From Epilithonimonas zeae (GTDB taxonomy: Bacteria > Bacteroidota > Bacteroidia > Flavobacteriales > Weeksellaceae): a DNA stretch of 64,000 nt. The stretch covers positions 186,001 to 250,000 of the forward strand of contig NZ_CP075338.1 of the NCBI RefSeq assembly GCF_023278365.1. The letters run 5' to 3'. The notes under the pieces are model-generated. The model did no database searches. It was given only the letters and a program-made list of their open reading frames with translations, and was not told the DNA's origin. This document shows, in pieces, positions 16,962 to 23,492 of the stretch. Position 1 is the first letter of the stretch. Each line of letters opens with the position of its first letter. A program made the position numbers and the translations under genes.

Positions 16962-17015
16962 ACAAATTTACAAAATATGTTTATTCTTAAGAAATATCTA
17001 GGTATTCTTTACGTC

Positions 17016-17078
17016 TCAAAACAGGTTGCTGATGAAATCTACGATTTTGATTGCGATTTCTAGTACTAATTGAATCAT
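17016..17078 (-). CDS. 20-residue amphipathic peptide (putative)
   Basis: ATG at 17078, TGA at 17016-17018. The 20 residues are nearly all Ile, Leu, Val and Phe, with polar residues only at Gln3, Glu7, Lys11, Asp14, Ser17 and Asn18: a spacing of 3-4 that gives one polar face on an alpha-helix. A perfect -7 element (TAAATTTG, minus strand, 17117-17124) lies about 40 nt upstream and a strong terminator about 55 nt downstream, making a transcript of roughly 180 nt. It could be a membrane-active peptide, a type I toxin or a leader. It is also possible that the RNA, not the peptide, is the product. Confidence 0.45.
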   Translation of the reverse strand: MIQLVLEIAIKIVDFISNLF

Positions 17079-17116
17079 TTTTGGTTATTTTTGTGATTAG
17101 AAGTTTATTTCTTGAA

Positions 17117-17124
17117 CAAATTTA
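17117..17124 (-). promoter_or_regulatory. -7 element upstream of the small peptide gene
   Basis: On the minus strand this reads TAAATTTG, a perfect TAnnTTTG. The -33 region has no clear TTG. Confidence 0.4.
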
Positions 17125-17175
17125 GTAATAATTTTGTTTCTTCTTTAATTAAAGAGTTAAAATTTTATTAAATTG

Positions 17176-18006
17176 TTAATTGATTACAGGATAAGTTACT
17201 GCAGTAGTCAAATCTAAGGGATTGTAGTTTTTTAAAATATGATGCTGCATCACTTTTGCCATTTCTTTGAACTGATCTTTGCTTGTGATTTTTTTTCCTC
17301 CAACCTGAAAAGTTCCTGGTGGCACATCATCAAATTTTTCTCTCAGTTCTTTCATCGGGTCATTATAAAACTGAAGCATCATTTTGTGCATATCACTTAT
17401 TTTCAGATTCAGAGGTTTTTTACCTGCAAATGCTTCCATAAAGTCTGAGGTGTCAAAAGTTTTTTCAATTTTTTGGCTTTTTATTAGTTTGAAGATGAAA
17501 TTGTCCTTACTGTCATTGATTTCGAAAATCAAACCTGGTAATCCTCGGAATTTGTAAGGTCCTTCTGATATGTTGACATCTTTGCAAAACCAAGCGATCC
17601 ATTGTCTTCCACCAAAATTTGTGGTTGCTTTTTGGAGCGTATATTGTCCGGAAGGTTTGGTTTCGTTTTCTAATTTCCAATCCATTTTATCTGTCGTTGT
17701 GTAAGAAAAATAATCCATCATCATCTCGTAATTAGTATTCTGATAAGAATTTTTATTTCTTTTGATTACAGGCGCTCCGGTCCAGTTGTAATTTCTGCCA
17801 CCTTTCTTATTGATAGAATCATTCAAAACGCTTTCATAATCATAGAATTTTACATCCGTTGGATTGATGTCCAAAGCCATATTTACATTTCTGTAATTTG
17901 TACTGGTAGAGTCTGGCTTGAATTTATATTCGTAAATAAAACGATGCGTTTGCGCTTTTGATAGAGTGGTGAAGAATATCAAAAGTAAAATAATATAAGT
18001 CTTCAT
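17176..18006 (-). CDS. GLPGLI family secreted protein
   Basis: A 276-residue exported protein named for the segment seen here as FRGLPGLIFEI (about residues 150-160). It begins MKTYIILLLIFFTTLSKAQ, a Sec signal peptide. The family is restricted to Bacteroidota and has no assigned function; members are periplasmic or surface proteins. I place the start at 18006; the longer frame to 18063 overlaps the hydrolase gene and would bury the signal peptide. It follows the hydrolase gene by 13 bp, so the two are one transcription unit. Confidence 0.88.
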   Translation of the reverse strand: MKTYIILLLIFFTTLSKAQTHRFIYEYKFKPDSTSTNYRNVNMALDINPTDVKFYDYESVLNDSINKKGGRNYNWTGAPVIKRNKNSYQNTNYEMMMDYFSYTTTDKMDWKLENETKPSGQYTLQKATTNFGGRQWIAWFCKDVNISEGPYKFRGLPGLIFEINDSKDNFIFKLIKSQKIEKTFDTSDFMEAFAGKKPLNLKISDMHKMMLQFYNDPMKELREKFDDVPPGTFQVGGKKITSKDQFKEMAKVMQHHILKNYNPLDLTTAVTYPVIN

Positions 18007-18019
18007 ATTAATATAGATT

Positions 18020-18937
18020 TTATTTAACATAACTTTTGTAATTCTCCACGATAAGTTTTGCAACTAGTTCTGGATTTTGATAATGTATGCCGTGAGAATA
18101 TTTTGGTAGGAGAATGATTTTGCTGTTATCATTATCTTTTATAAGATCAGAAAAATGCTCTATTCTTAGATTATCATATTCTTTCCACCAGGCTTTAAAA
18201 TTGATTCCTAGATTTAAATTTCTGTTCATCTCTTCATCCGGAGTTTCAATATATTTGTTATACGAAATGATAACTGTTGTGGCAATCTTTTTGTCTAGTG
18301 CTGGCAGATCTGTATATTCAATAAAAAATCCCTTAGAATTGGAGTTTAATGCTCTTGCCGCATCGTTTCTTGTTCCCTGACTAACATTTTTATTTTGTGA
18401 CAGTGATTTTATTATAATAGTAGAAATTTCTTGATATCCGGTTTTGCTTTCAGATTTTATCTTTGCCCTTTCATCTTCCTCTTTTGTTAACATAAAATCT
18501 GTCGGGTCTGATAAAACAAGTCCGGAGACCTCGTTTGGGAATTTAGCTGCAAATAGCCTGATGTAAGGTCCCCCAATAGAATGTCCAACAAGTAGGTATG
18601 GAGGTTTTATGTTGAGTGATTGTAACATACTATGCAGTCTTTCTACAACCTGAGAATCTGAGAGGATATTAGAATCAGCTTCAGAATTTCCAAGTCCATT
18701 TCTTTCATATTCTATTCCTCCAATGTTAGCTGGTAGATAAGGGAGGATAGGATCGAAGGTACCACCTCCTAATCCAGCTTCGAACACCAAAATAGGTTCT
18801 CCATCTTTTCTGTTTTCAAGATTAAAAGTTTTGTAAGTCATTTTTTTACCTTCAACAGATACAAGCTTACTACCGCTATGTTGAGCCGAAGTTGGTAAAT
18901 AACCAATTATCAAAAGTAAAATAGTATAGATTTTCAT
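18020..18937 (-). CDS. Exported alpha/beta hydrolase
   Basis: A 305-residue alpha/beta-hydrolase with an N-terminal signal peptide (MKIYTILLLIIGYLPTSAQ). The nucleophile elbow is GHSIGG (Ser near 118), the oxyanion segment is FEAGLGGGTFDP, and the catalytic His is probably in KYSHGIHYQNPELV near the C-terminus. It is likely a periplasmic esterase or lipase-like enzyme. The substrate is unknown. It is co-transcribed with the GLPGLI gene. Confidence 0.85.
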   Translation of the reverse strand: MKIYTILLLIIGYLPTSAQHSGSKLVSVEGKKMTYKTFNLENRKDGEPILVFEAGLGGGTFDPILPYLPANIGGIEYERNGLGNSEADSNILSDSQVVERLHSMLQSLNIKPPYLLVGHSIGGPYIRLFAAKFPNEVSGLVLSDPTDFMLTKEEDERAKIKSESKTGYQEISTIIIKSLSQNKNVSQGTRNDAARALNSNSKGFFIEYTDLPALDKKIATTVIISYNKYIETPDEEMNRNLNLGINFKAWWKEYDNLRIEHFSDLIKDNDNSKIILLPKYSHGIHYQNPELVAKLIVENYKSYVK

Positions 18938-18972
18938 ATTAATTTTTGTGATCTGGCTTTAGGGAACTAGGA

Positions 18973-19009
18973 GAAAAGCGGAAGCCCTAAGACTTCTGAC
19001 CCGCTTTTC
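18973..19009. terminator. Candidate hairpin between the PspC-domain and hydrolase genes
   Basis: GAAAAGCGG (18973-18981) and CCGCTTTTC (19001-19009) form a perfect 9-bp stem with a 19-nt loop. There is no long T-run, so it may be a weak terminator or an RNA-stability element for the gene ending at 19030. Confidence 0.4.
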
Positions 19010-19029
19010 AACTAATCCACTCTCAATTT

Positions 19030-20754
19030 TTAATTAGTTTTAATATGGATTTCTTTTTTACCATCTTTGATATTGATGTTCATATCTTTGATGCTTTTCT
19101 TCACCTGGTCATCCAATTTCATTCTTTCCAAAACTACATCTGCAGAATCTTTGGAGTAATTCTTACCATTAATTTTTACAGAGTCGCTATCTTCAGAATT
19201 ATATTCGATAGTTGTTCCGTTGATTTTGATTTTATTTTCTTCAACAGTGATTCCTTGGTGATTGTTATTCTCTATATTGTTATCATCATTGTCATCATCG
19301 TCGCCACGAGTACTTACTTCATATTCTTTTTCGTTAATAACTTTCATTTTAGATGGGATTACCAACTCATAATCTAATCTGTAATCTCTGAATCTGTATT
19401 CATAAGGATATTCGAAATAATTTGGAAGAAGAATTCTATTACCTCTGATCTCCACAGGAACTTTCATCTTAAGAGGCTGGTTGTAGCCATCTGCTTCTTT
19501 CTTAATGATGATGTAAGGCGTTTTGATATCTTCTCTTCTTGTAATTTCTACACTTGGCCAATCTCTTTTATAAATTGTTGCTTTATCAGAATAGATTTTA
19601 CCAAAGTATGCTTTGAAGTTTTCAGGAATTGCCACTTTCTTGCTGTCAAGATAAATCGTGTCGTTTGGAACAGAGATAGAGATATTTTCATAATCTTCAT
19701 TTTGTCCACTATATCTGAAGTTGAAACTAGATGCGCTTGCAGCCAAAACTCCGATTAAAATAATCCAGATAATTCCTAATGTTCCAAGTACCGGTCCAAC
19801 ATAGTTAAATTTTGACTTTGGTGAGAATAATTTGATTGATAATAATAAGAATGCTACTCCAAAGATGATTGTTGGCAAAGCTGCAATAGCAAGCAACAGG
19901 TAACCAAGGTTGTTTTCCTCCAGATAGAATCCAAGATTATTGTCCATCCCGAATTTGTCAGAACCGTAAGCAAACATCATTGCAAACAATCCGATGAAAC
20001 ATCCAGCTGCCATCAATGCTAGCAAAATAGCAAGACAATATTTCAGAACTTTCAAGAAAGAATCTCCTGCAGAACCGATTTTTGGGCGATTCTCATTATA
20101 GATTTCTCCTGCTCTTGTAGTTGTCTCATTGGCAAACTGCACTATTTTGCTGGATTCTTCCTTTAAGTTATCGAAGTTTAAAGGTTTTCCTTTCATCTTC
20201 AAAAAGTCAGAAGCTGATTCTGCTTTTGGTAAAACAGCCCAAAGGATGAAGTACAAAATCACTACTAAGAAAGATGATCCCGGAGCGACCCAAAGGAACA
20301 AAAATGCACCAACCCAAATCAACCTCATCCAAGTGATGTCCATTCCAAAATAAGCTGCTAAACCTGCGCAAACTCCGGCAACTTTCTGTCTTTCCGGGTC
20401 ACGGAACAATTGTTTTTGAGAATTGCTGCTGTAACTGCTGTAGCTTGTAGAAGACTTTGATTTATTTTGTTTTCCTTCAGAGAAATAAGCTTCTTCCTGC
20501 TCATCAATTTGTTCCGGCGTTCCGATTTGAGCAATTACTTTTTCTACGTCAGAATCGTTGATAACTTCTCTTTTGGCAAGTACTTCTTTGAAAATCTCGA
20601 CCATTCGGATTTCAATATCGTGCATTACTTCGTCTGCTTCTGCTGCGTCTAGAGAATTTCTCAAGGCATTCAGATAATCGCTAAGCTTGATATAAGCGTG
20701 TTCGTCTATCATAAAAGAGAATCCTGCGAGTGCTATAGATAATGTCTTGTTCAT
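19030..20754 (-). CDS. PspC domain-containing membrane protein
   Basis: A 574-residue inner-membrane protein. Residues 1-90 resemble the cytoplasmic helical domain found before PspC in Bacteroidota (DUF1700/HAAS-like, ending IGTPEQIDEQEEAYF). Residues about 113-176 are a PspC domain (QLFRDPERQKVAGVCAGLAAYFGMDITWMRLIW) with a membrane helix. Three or four more helices follow (about 235-345), then a periplasmic beta-rich region with an acidic Asp/Asn stretch (DDDDNDDNN). PspC domains sense or respond to envelope stress. The padR gene precedes it by 4 bp, so this is its likely target. Confidence 0.88.
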   Translation of the reverse strand: MNKTLSIALAGFSFMIDEHAYIKLSDYLNALRNSLDAAEADEVMHDIEIRMVEIFKEVLAKREVINDSDVEKVIAQIGTPEQIDEQEEAYFSEGKQNKSKSSTSYSSYSSNSQKQLFRDPERQKVAGVCAGLAAYFGMDITWMRLIWVGAFLFLWVAPGSSFLVVILYFILWAVLPKAESASDFLKMKGKPLNFDNLKEESSKIVQFANETTTRAGEIYNENRPKIGSAGDSFLKVLKYCLAILLALMAAGCFIGLFAMMFAYGSDKFGMDNNLGFYLEENNLGYLLLAIAALPTIIFGVAFLLLSIKLFSPKSKFNYVGPVLGTLGIIWIILIGVLAASASSFNFRYSGQNEDYENISISVPNDTIYLDSKKVAIPENFKAYFGKIYSDKATIYKRDWPSVEITRREDIKTPYIIIKKEADGYNQPLKMKVPVEIRGNRILLPNYFEYPYEYRFRDYRLDYELVIPSKMKVINEKEYEVSTRGDDDDNDDNNIENNNHQGITVEENKIKINGTTIEYNSEDSDSVKINGKNYSKDSADVVLERMKLDDQVKKSIKDMNINIKDGKKEIHIKTN

Positions 20755-20758
20755 AATA

Positions 20759-21100
20759 TTAGTTTTGAGAGTGAGAGTTTGATGTGATTTGGTTTACCGA
20801 GTCTGTCAGTTCCTGCCAGGTGGTTTGTAATTCTGCTAGGAAGAGACTTCCTTTTTCAGTGATCTGATAATACTTTCTTGGCGGTCCGCTGGTAGATTCT
20901 TCCCATCTGTAAGCTAAAAATTCGCCGTTTTTCAATCTTGTGAGTAGAGGGTAAAGAGTTCCTTCCACCACATCCAGTTTTCCTTTTTTGAGAGATTCTA
21001 TCAGGTCAGAAACATACATTTCACGTTGCTGAATCAGGCTCAAAATACAGAATTCCAGAATCCCTTTGCGCATTTGCGCTTTTGTGTTTTCCGTATTCAT
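20759..21100 (-). CDS. PadR family transcriptional regulator
   Basis: A 113-residue winged-helix regulator with the family pattern KGILEFCILSLIQQREMYVSDLIESL ... VVEGTLYPLLTRLKNGEFLAYRWEES ... GPPRKYYQITEKG. It binds DNA as a dimer, usually repressing its own operon. It is the first gene of the padR-pspC unit. A good promoter lies upstream (21190-21221) with a dyad GTATT-N4-AATAC over its -33 box. Confidence 0.92.
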   Translation of the reverse strand: MNTENTKAQMRKGILEFCILSLIQQREMYVSDLIESLKKGKLDVVEGTLYPLLTRLKNGEFLAYRWEESTSGPPRKYYQITEKGSLFLAELQTTWQELTDSVNQITSNSHSQN

Positions 21101-21189
21101 ATTAATTGTTTGGTTTTAATCGGTTAATGTAAAGTCTGATGTCGTTAGTTTTTAATGAACTTCGAATCTGCTTCTCTAACTTTACATTG

Positions 21190-21224
21190 CAAAGATATGT
21201 AAATAGAATGGTATTATGCAATAC
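21190..21224 (-). promoter_or_regulatory. padR-pspC promoter with overlapping dyad
   Basis: On the minus strand: TTG (21219-21221), 21 nt spacer, TATCTTTG (21190-21197), a full match to the Bacteroidota consensus. The dyad GTATT-N4-AATAC (21211-21224) covers the -33 box and is a candidate PadR operator, which is an inference. Confidence 0.6.
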
Positions 21225-21422
21225 AAAGTAGTAAATATTTTTAAATATTTGATTTAAGTGATTGATTTTCAGTGTTAAAATTTTAACGATGAAATTTGAT
21301 GTTTATAGATGATTCTTATGTTAAATTATAAAATGAGCTTTTAAACAAAGTTAATTCGGACGTTTAAACAAAATTGATGAAGATTATGTGGTCTAATTTT
21401 GCTTTAATAAAATATTTAAACA
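21225..21422. other. AT-rich divergent intergenic region
   Basis: The spacer between padR and the SDR gene is 322 bp in total. Apart from the padR promoter listed separately I see no gene or RNA. The part near 21350-21370 repeats AAACAAA-containing words (TTTAAACAAAGTTAATTCGG, then GTTTAAACAAAATTGATG) that could be sites for the AraC-type regulator encoded downstream; this is speculative. Confidence 0.3.
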
Positions 21423-22412
21423 ATGAACAATTATCAAGGAGCATTACAAAAGCCGATTAATTCTGGCTTTAATGCAAAATCAACAACGGAAGAAGTCATC
21501 AAAGGAATTAATCTCGAAGGAAAAATAGCTATCGTTACAGGAGGTAATTCCGGAATTGGTTTAGAAACAGTGAAAACAATGGCAATAGCCGGAGCAACCG
21601 TAATTGTTCCTGCAAGAGATATCGAAAAAGCGAAAAAAAATCTTGCTGGAATTCCTAATATTGAATTGGAAGAATTAGACTTAGCAAATCCTGATTCGAT
21701 TGATAGATTTGCTGAAAAATTCTTAAAATCGGGAAGACCGCTTCATTTATTGATTAATAATGCAGGAATAATGTGGGTTCCACTCCGCAGAGACCATCGT
21801 GGTTTTGAATCCCAATTGGCTGTTAATTACCTGGCTCATTTTCAGCTGACGGCAAGATTGTGGCCGGCTTTGAAACAAGCAAACGGTGCAAGAGTAGTGA
21901 ATGTCTCTTCAGGCGGACATCAATTCTCTGATTTCAATTTTGAAGACCCGAATTTTCTCCATCGTGACTACGAAACGCTGCTTGGTTATGGACAATCTAA
22001 AACTGCAGTCAATCTATTTTCAATGGAATTGGATAATCGGGCAAAAGAATACAATGTGAGAAGTTATGCATTATGTCCGGGCGCAGTCGGCGGAACAGAA
22101 TTAGGGAGAGAAGCACCTTTGGATTTATTTCAAAAGTTAGGTTATGTGGATTCAGAAGGAAATTTGTTGCCGGAAGTTAAAGCTTCTCTTAAAACCATTC
22201 CTCAAGGCGCAGCAACAACCGTTTGGTGTGCGACAAGTCCTTCGCTTAATGATTTGGGAGGAGTTTATTGTGAAAATGTTGATGTTGCGGAGTTGAGTTC
22301 CGATGTGAAAATTATCGGTGGAATCAAAACATATTCTTTGGATGAAACCAATGCCAAAAGATTATGGAAATTGAGCGAAGAAATGACGGGAATTCCATTT
22401 GACATCAATTGA
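21423..22412 (+). CDS. SDR family NAD(P)-dependent oxidoreductase
   Basis: A 329-residue SDR of the retinol-dehydrogenase/WWOX-like type, longer than classical SDRs. Cofactor motif TGGNSGIG at 39-46, NNAG near 112, Ser162/163 (VNVSSGGH), Tyr189 and Lys193 (YGQSK). No signal peptide. An AraC-type regulator is 27 bp downstream on the same strand, a common arrangement in which an oxidoreductase and its regulator respond to the same reactive compound. The substrate is unknown. Confidence 0.88.
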   Translation: MNNYQGALQKPINSGFNAKSTTEEVIKGINLEGKIAIVTGGNSGIGLETVKTMAIAGATVIVPARDIEKAKKNLAGIPNIELEELDLANPDSIDRFAEKFLKSGRPLHLLINNAGIMWVPLRRDHRGFESQLAVNYLAHFQLTARLWPALKQANGARVVNVSSGGHQFSDFNFEDPNFLHRDYETLLGYGQSKTAVNLFSMELDNRAKEYNVRSYALCPGAVGGTELGREAPLDLFQKLGYVDSEGNLLPEVKASLKTIPQGAATTVWCATSPSLNDLGGVYCENVDVAELSSDVKIIGGIKTYSLDETNAKRLWKLSEEMTGIPFDIN

Positions 22413-22439
22413 TATTCGTAACTTTGTGTTAGAAGCATT

Positions 22440-23258
22440 ATGGATTATCAAGTTAATTATATCAACCCTGAAATCAAACTTTCCAGTTACGAAGGGAAGT
22501 TGTTCAAAACCGAAGCAGCATTTGAAGACCATTTGTTGGTTTGGCTGATTTCCGGTGAAACGAAGATTATTCAGGCAGATGAGAGTTTTTTATTTGGAGC
22601 CGGAAGCACTTTTTTGATTCCGAGAAATCAATTGGCAGCCATCATTAATTATCCGAAAGACGGATTGCCTCACAAAGCTGTGGCGATGCATCTGTCATCA
22701 AAAAGACTCCGTGAATTCTACAGTAACAATCAATCAAAATCAAAAAGTCCAACAGATAAAATCATCAGTTTCGAGAAACATCCGCTGTTGGAAAGCTGCC
22801 TAGCTTCACTGATTCCGTATTTTGAGATGCAGAATAATTTCCCTGAAAATATTGCTTCTCTTAAAATTAATGAAGCAATCAATATTCTCAGAACCATTGA
22901 TGATAATATAGATTCTGTGCTTAATAATTTTGATGAACCCGGAAAAATTGATTTGGTAACTTTTATGGAAAAGAATTTTATGTTCAATATGCCATTGGAG
23001 AAATTCGGATATTTGACCGGTCGCAGTTTAACGACTTTCAAAAGGGATTTCTATAAAGCTTTCAACTCCACACCGCAAAGATGGCTGACGAAAAAACGGT
23101 TGGAATTAGCCCATTATGAAATTGCTGAAAAGCACAAAAAACCTGTTGATGTCTATTTCGAAACCGGATTTGAAAATCTGTCCCATTTTTCTTTTGCTTT
23201 CAAAAAACAGTTTGGATATGCACCAAAAAATTTGGTTAAATCGTTATCGATTCTATGA
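22440..23258 (+). CDS. AraC family transcriptional regulator
   Basis: A 272-residue regulator with an N-terminal cupin-like sensing domain (about 20-120) and a C-terminal double helix-turn-helix (about 170-272) showing GRSLTTFKRDFYKAFNSTPQRWL and ETGFENLSHFSFAFKKQFGYAPKNL, the AraC/XylS signature. It probably regulates the SDR gene it follows. Confidence 0.9.
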   Translation: MDYQVNYINPEIKLSSYEGKLFKTEAAFEDHLLVWLISGETKIIQADESFLFGAGSTFLIPRNQLAAIINYPKDGLPHKAVAMHLSSKRLREFYSNNQSKSKSPTDKIISFEKHPLLESCLASLIPYFEMQNNFPENIASLKINEAINILRTIDDNIDSVLNNFDEPGKIDLVTFMEKNFMFNMPLEKFGYLTGRSLTTFKRDFYKAFNSTPQRWLTKKRLELAHYEIAEKHKKPVDVYFETGFENLSHFSFAFKKQFGYAPKNLVKSLSIL

Positions 23259-23294
23259 AAAATCTAAATTAATCTAAAAATAATTGAATAAAAA

Positions 23295-23325
23295 TTGGCA
23301 GGAGAGAAATGTTTTCATACTTTCG
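23295..23325 (+). promoter_or_regulatory. thr operon promoter
   Basis: TTG (23295-23297), 20 nt spacer, TACTTTCG (23318-23325), seven of eight positions of TAnnTTTG. It lies 20 bp upstream of the threonine leader peptide, which fits an attenuated transcript. Confidence 0.65.
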
Positions 23326-23344
23326 TTAAAGATTTTACAAGACA

Positions 23345-23419
23345 ATGAATTTCATAATCACAACAACAACGATTTCTACAACAACTACAATTAGTAGTTG
23401 CAGAAAGGTGTGTTTGTGA
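23345..23419 (+). CDS. thrL: thr operon leader peptide
   Basis: A 24-residue ORF holding eight Thr codons and four Ile codons, mostly in one run (residues 4-16), then SSCRKVCL. The Arg-Lys codons near its end contain CAGAAAGG (23401-23408), which is complementary to the left arm of the downstream terminator. Ribosomes stalled for lack of charged tRNA-Thr or tRNA-Ile would leave CAGAAAGG free to form an antiterminator; ribosomes reaching the stop would cover it and let the terminator form. This is the classical attenuation design. Confidence 0.88.
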   Translation: MNFIITTTTISTTTTISSCRKVCL

Positions 23420-23442
23420 TATTGAGAAAAATAATAATTAAC

Positions 23443-23478
23443 AAAAGCCTTTCTGATTACAGAAAGGCTTTTTTGTTT
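23443..23478 (+). terminator. thr operon attenuator (leader terminator)
   Basis: AAAAGCCTTTCTG (23443-23455) and CAGAAAGGCTTTT (23460-23472) make a perfect 13-bp stem with a 4-nt loop and a T-run, ending 15 bp before the thrA start. CCTTTCTG in the left arm can instead pair with CAGAAAGG in the leader ORF, and CAACTAC/GTAGTTG (about 23382-23400) can form an upstream pause hairpin. Confidence 0.9.
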
Positions 23479-23492
23479 TTAAAATATAACTA

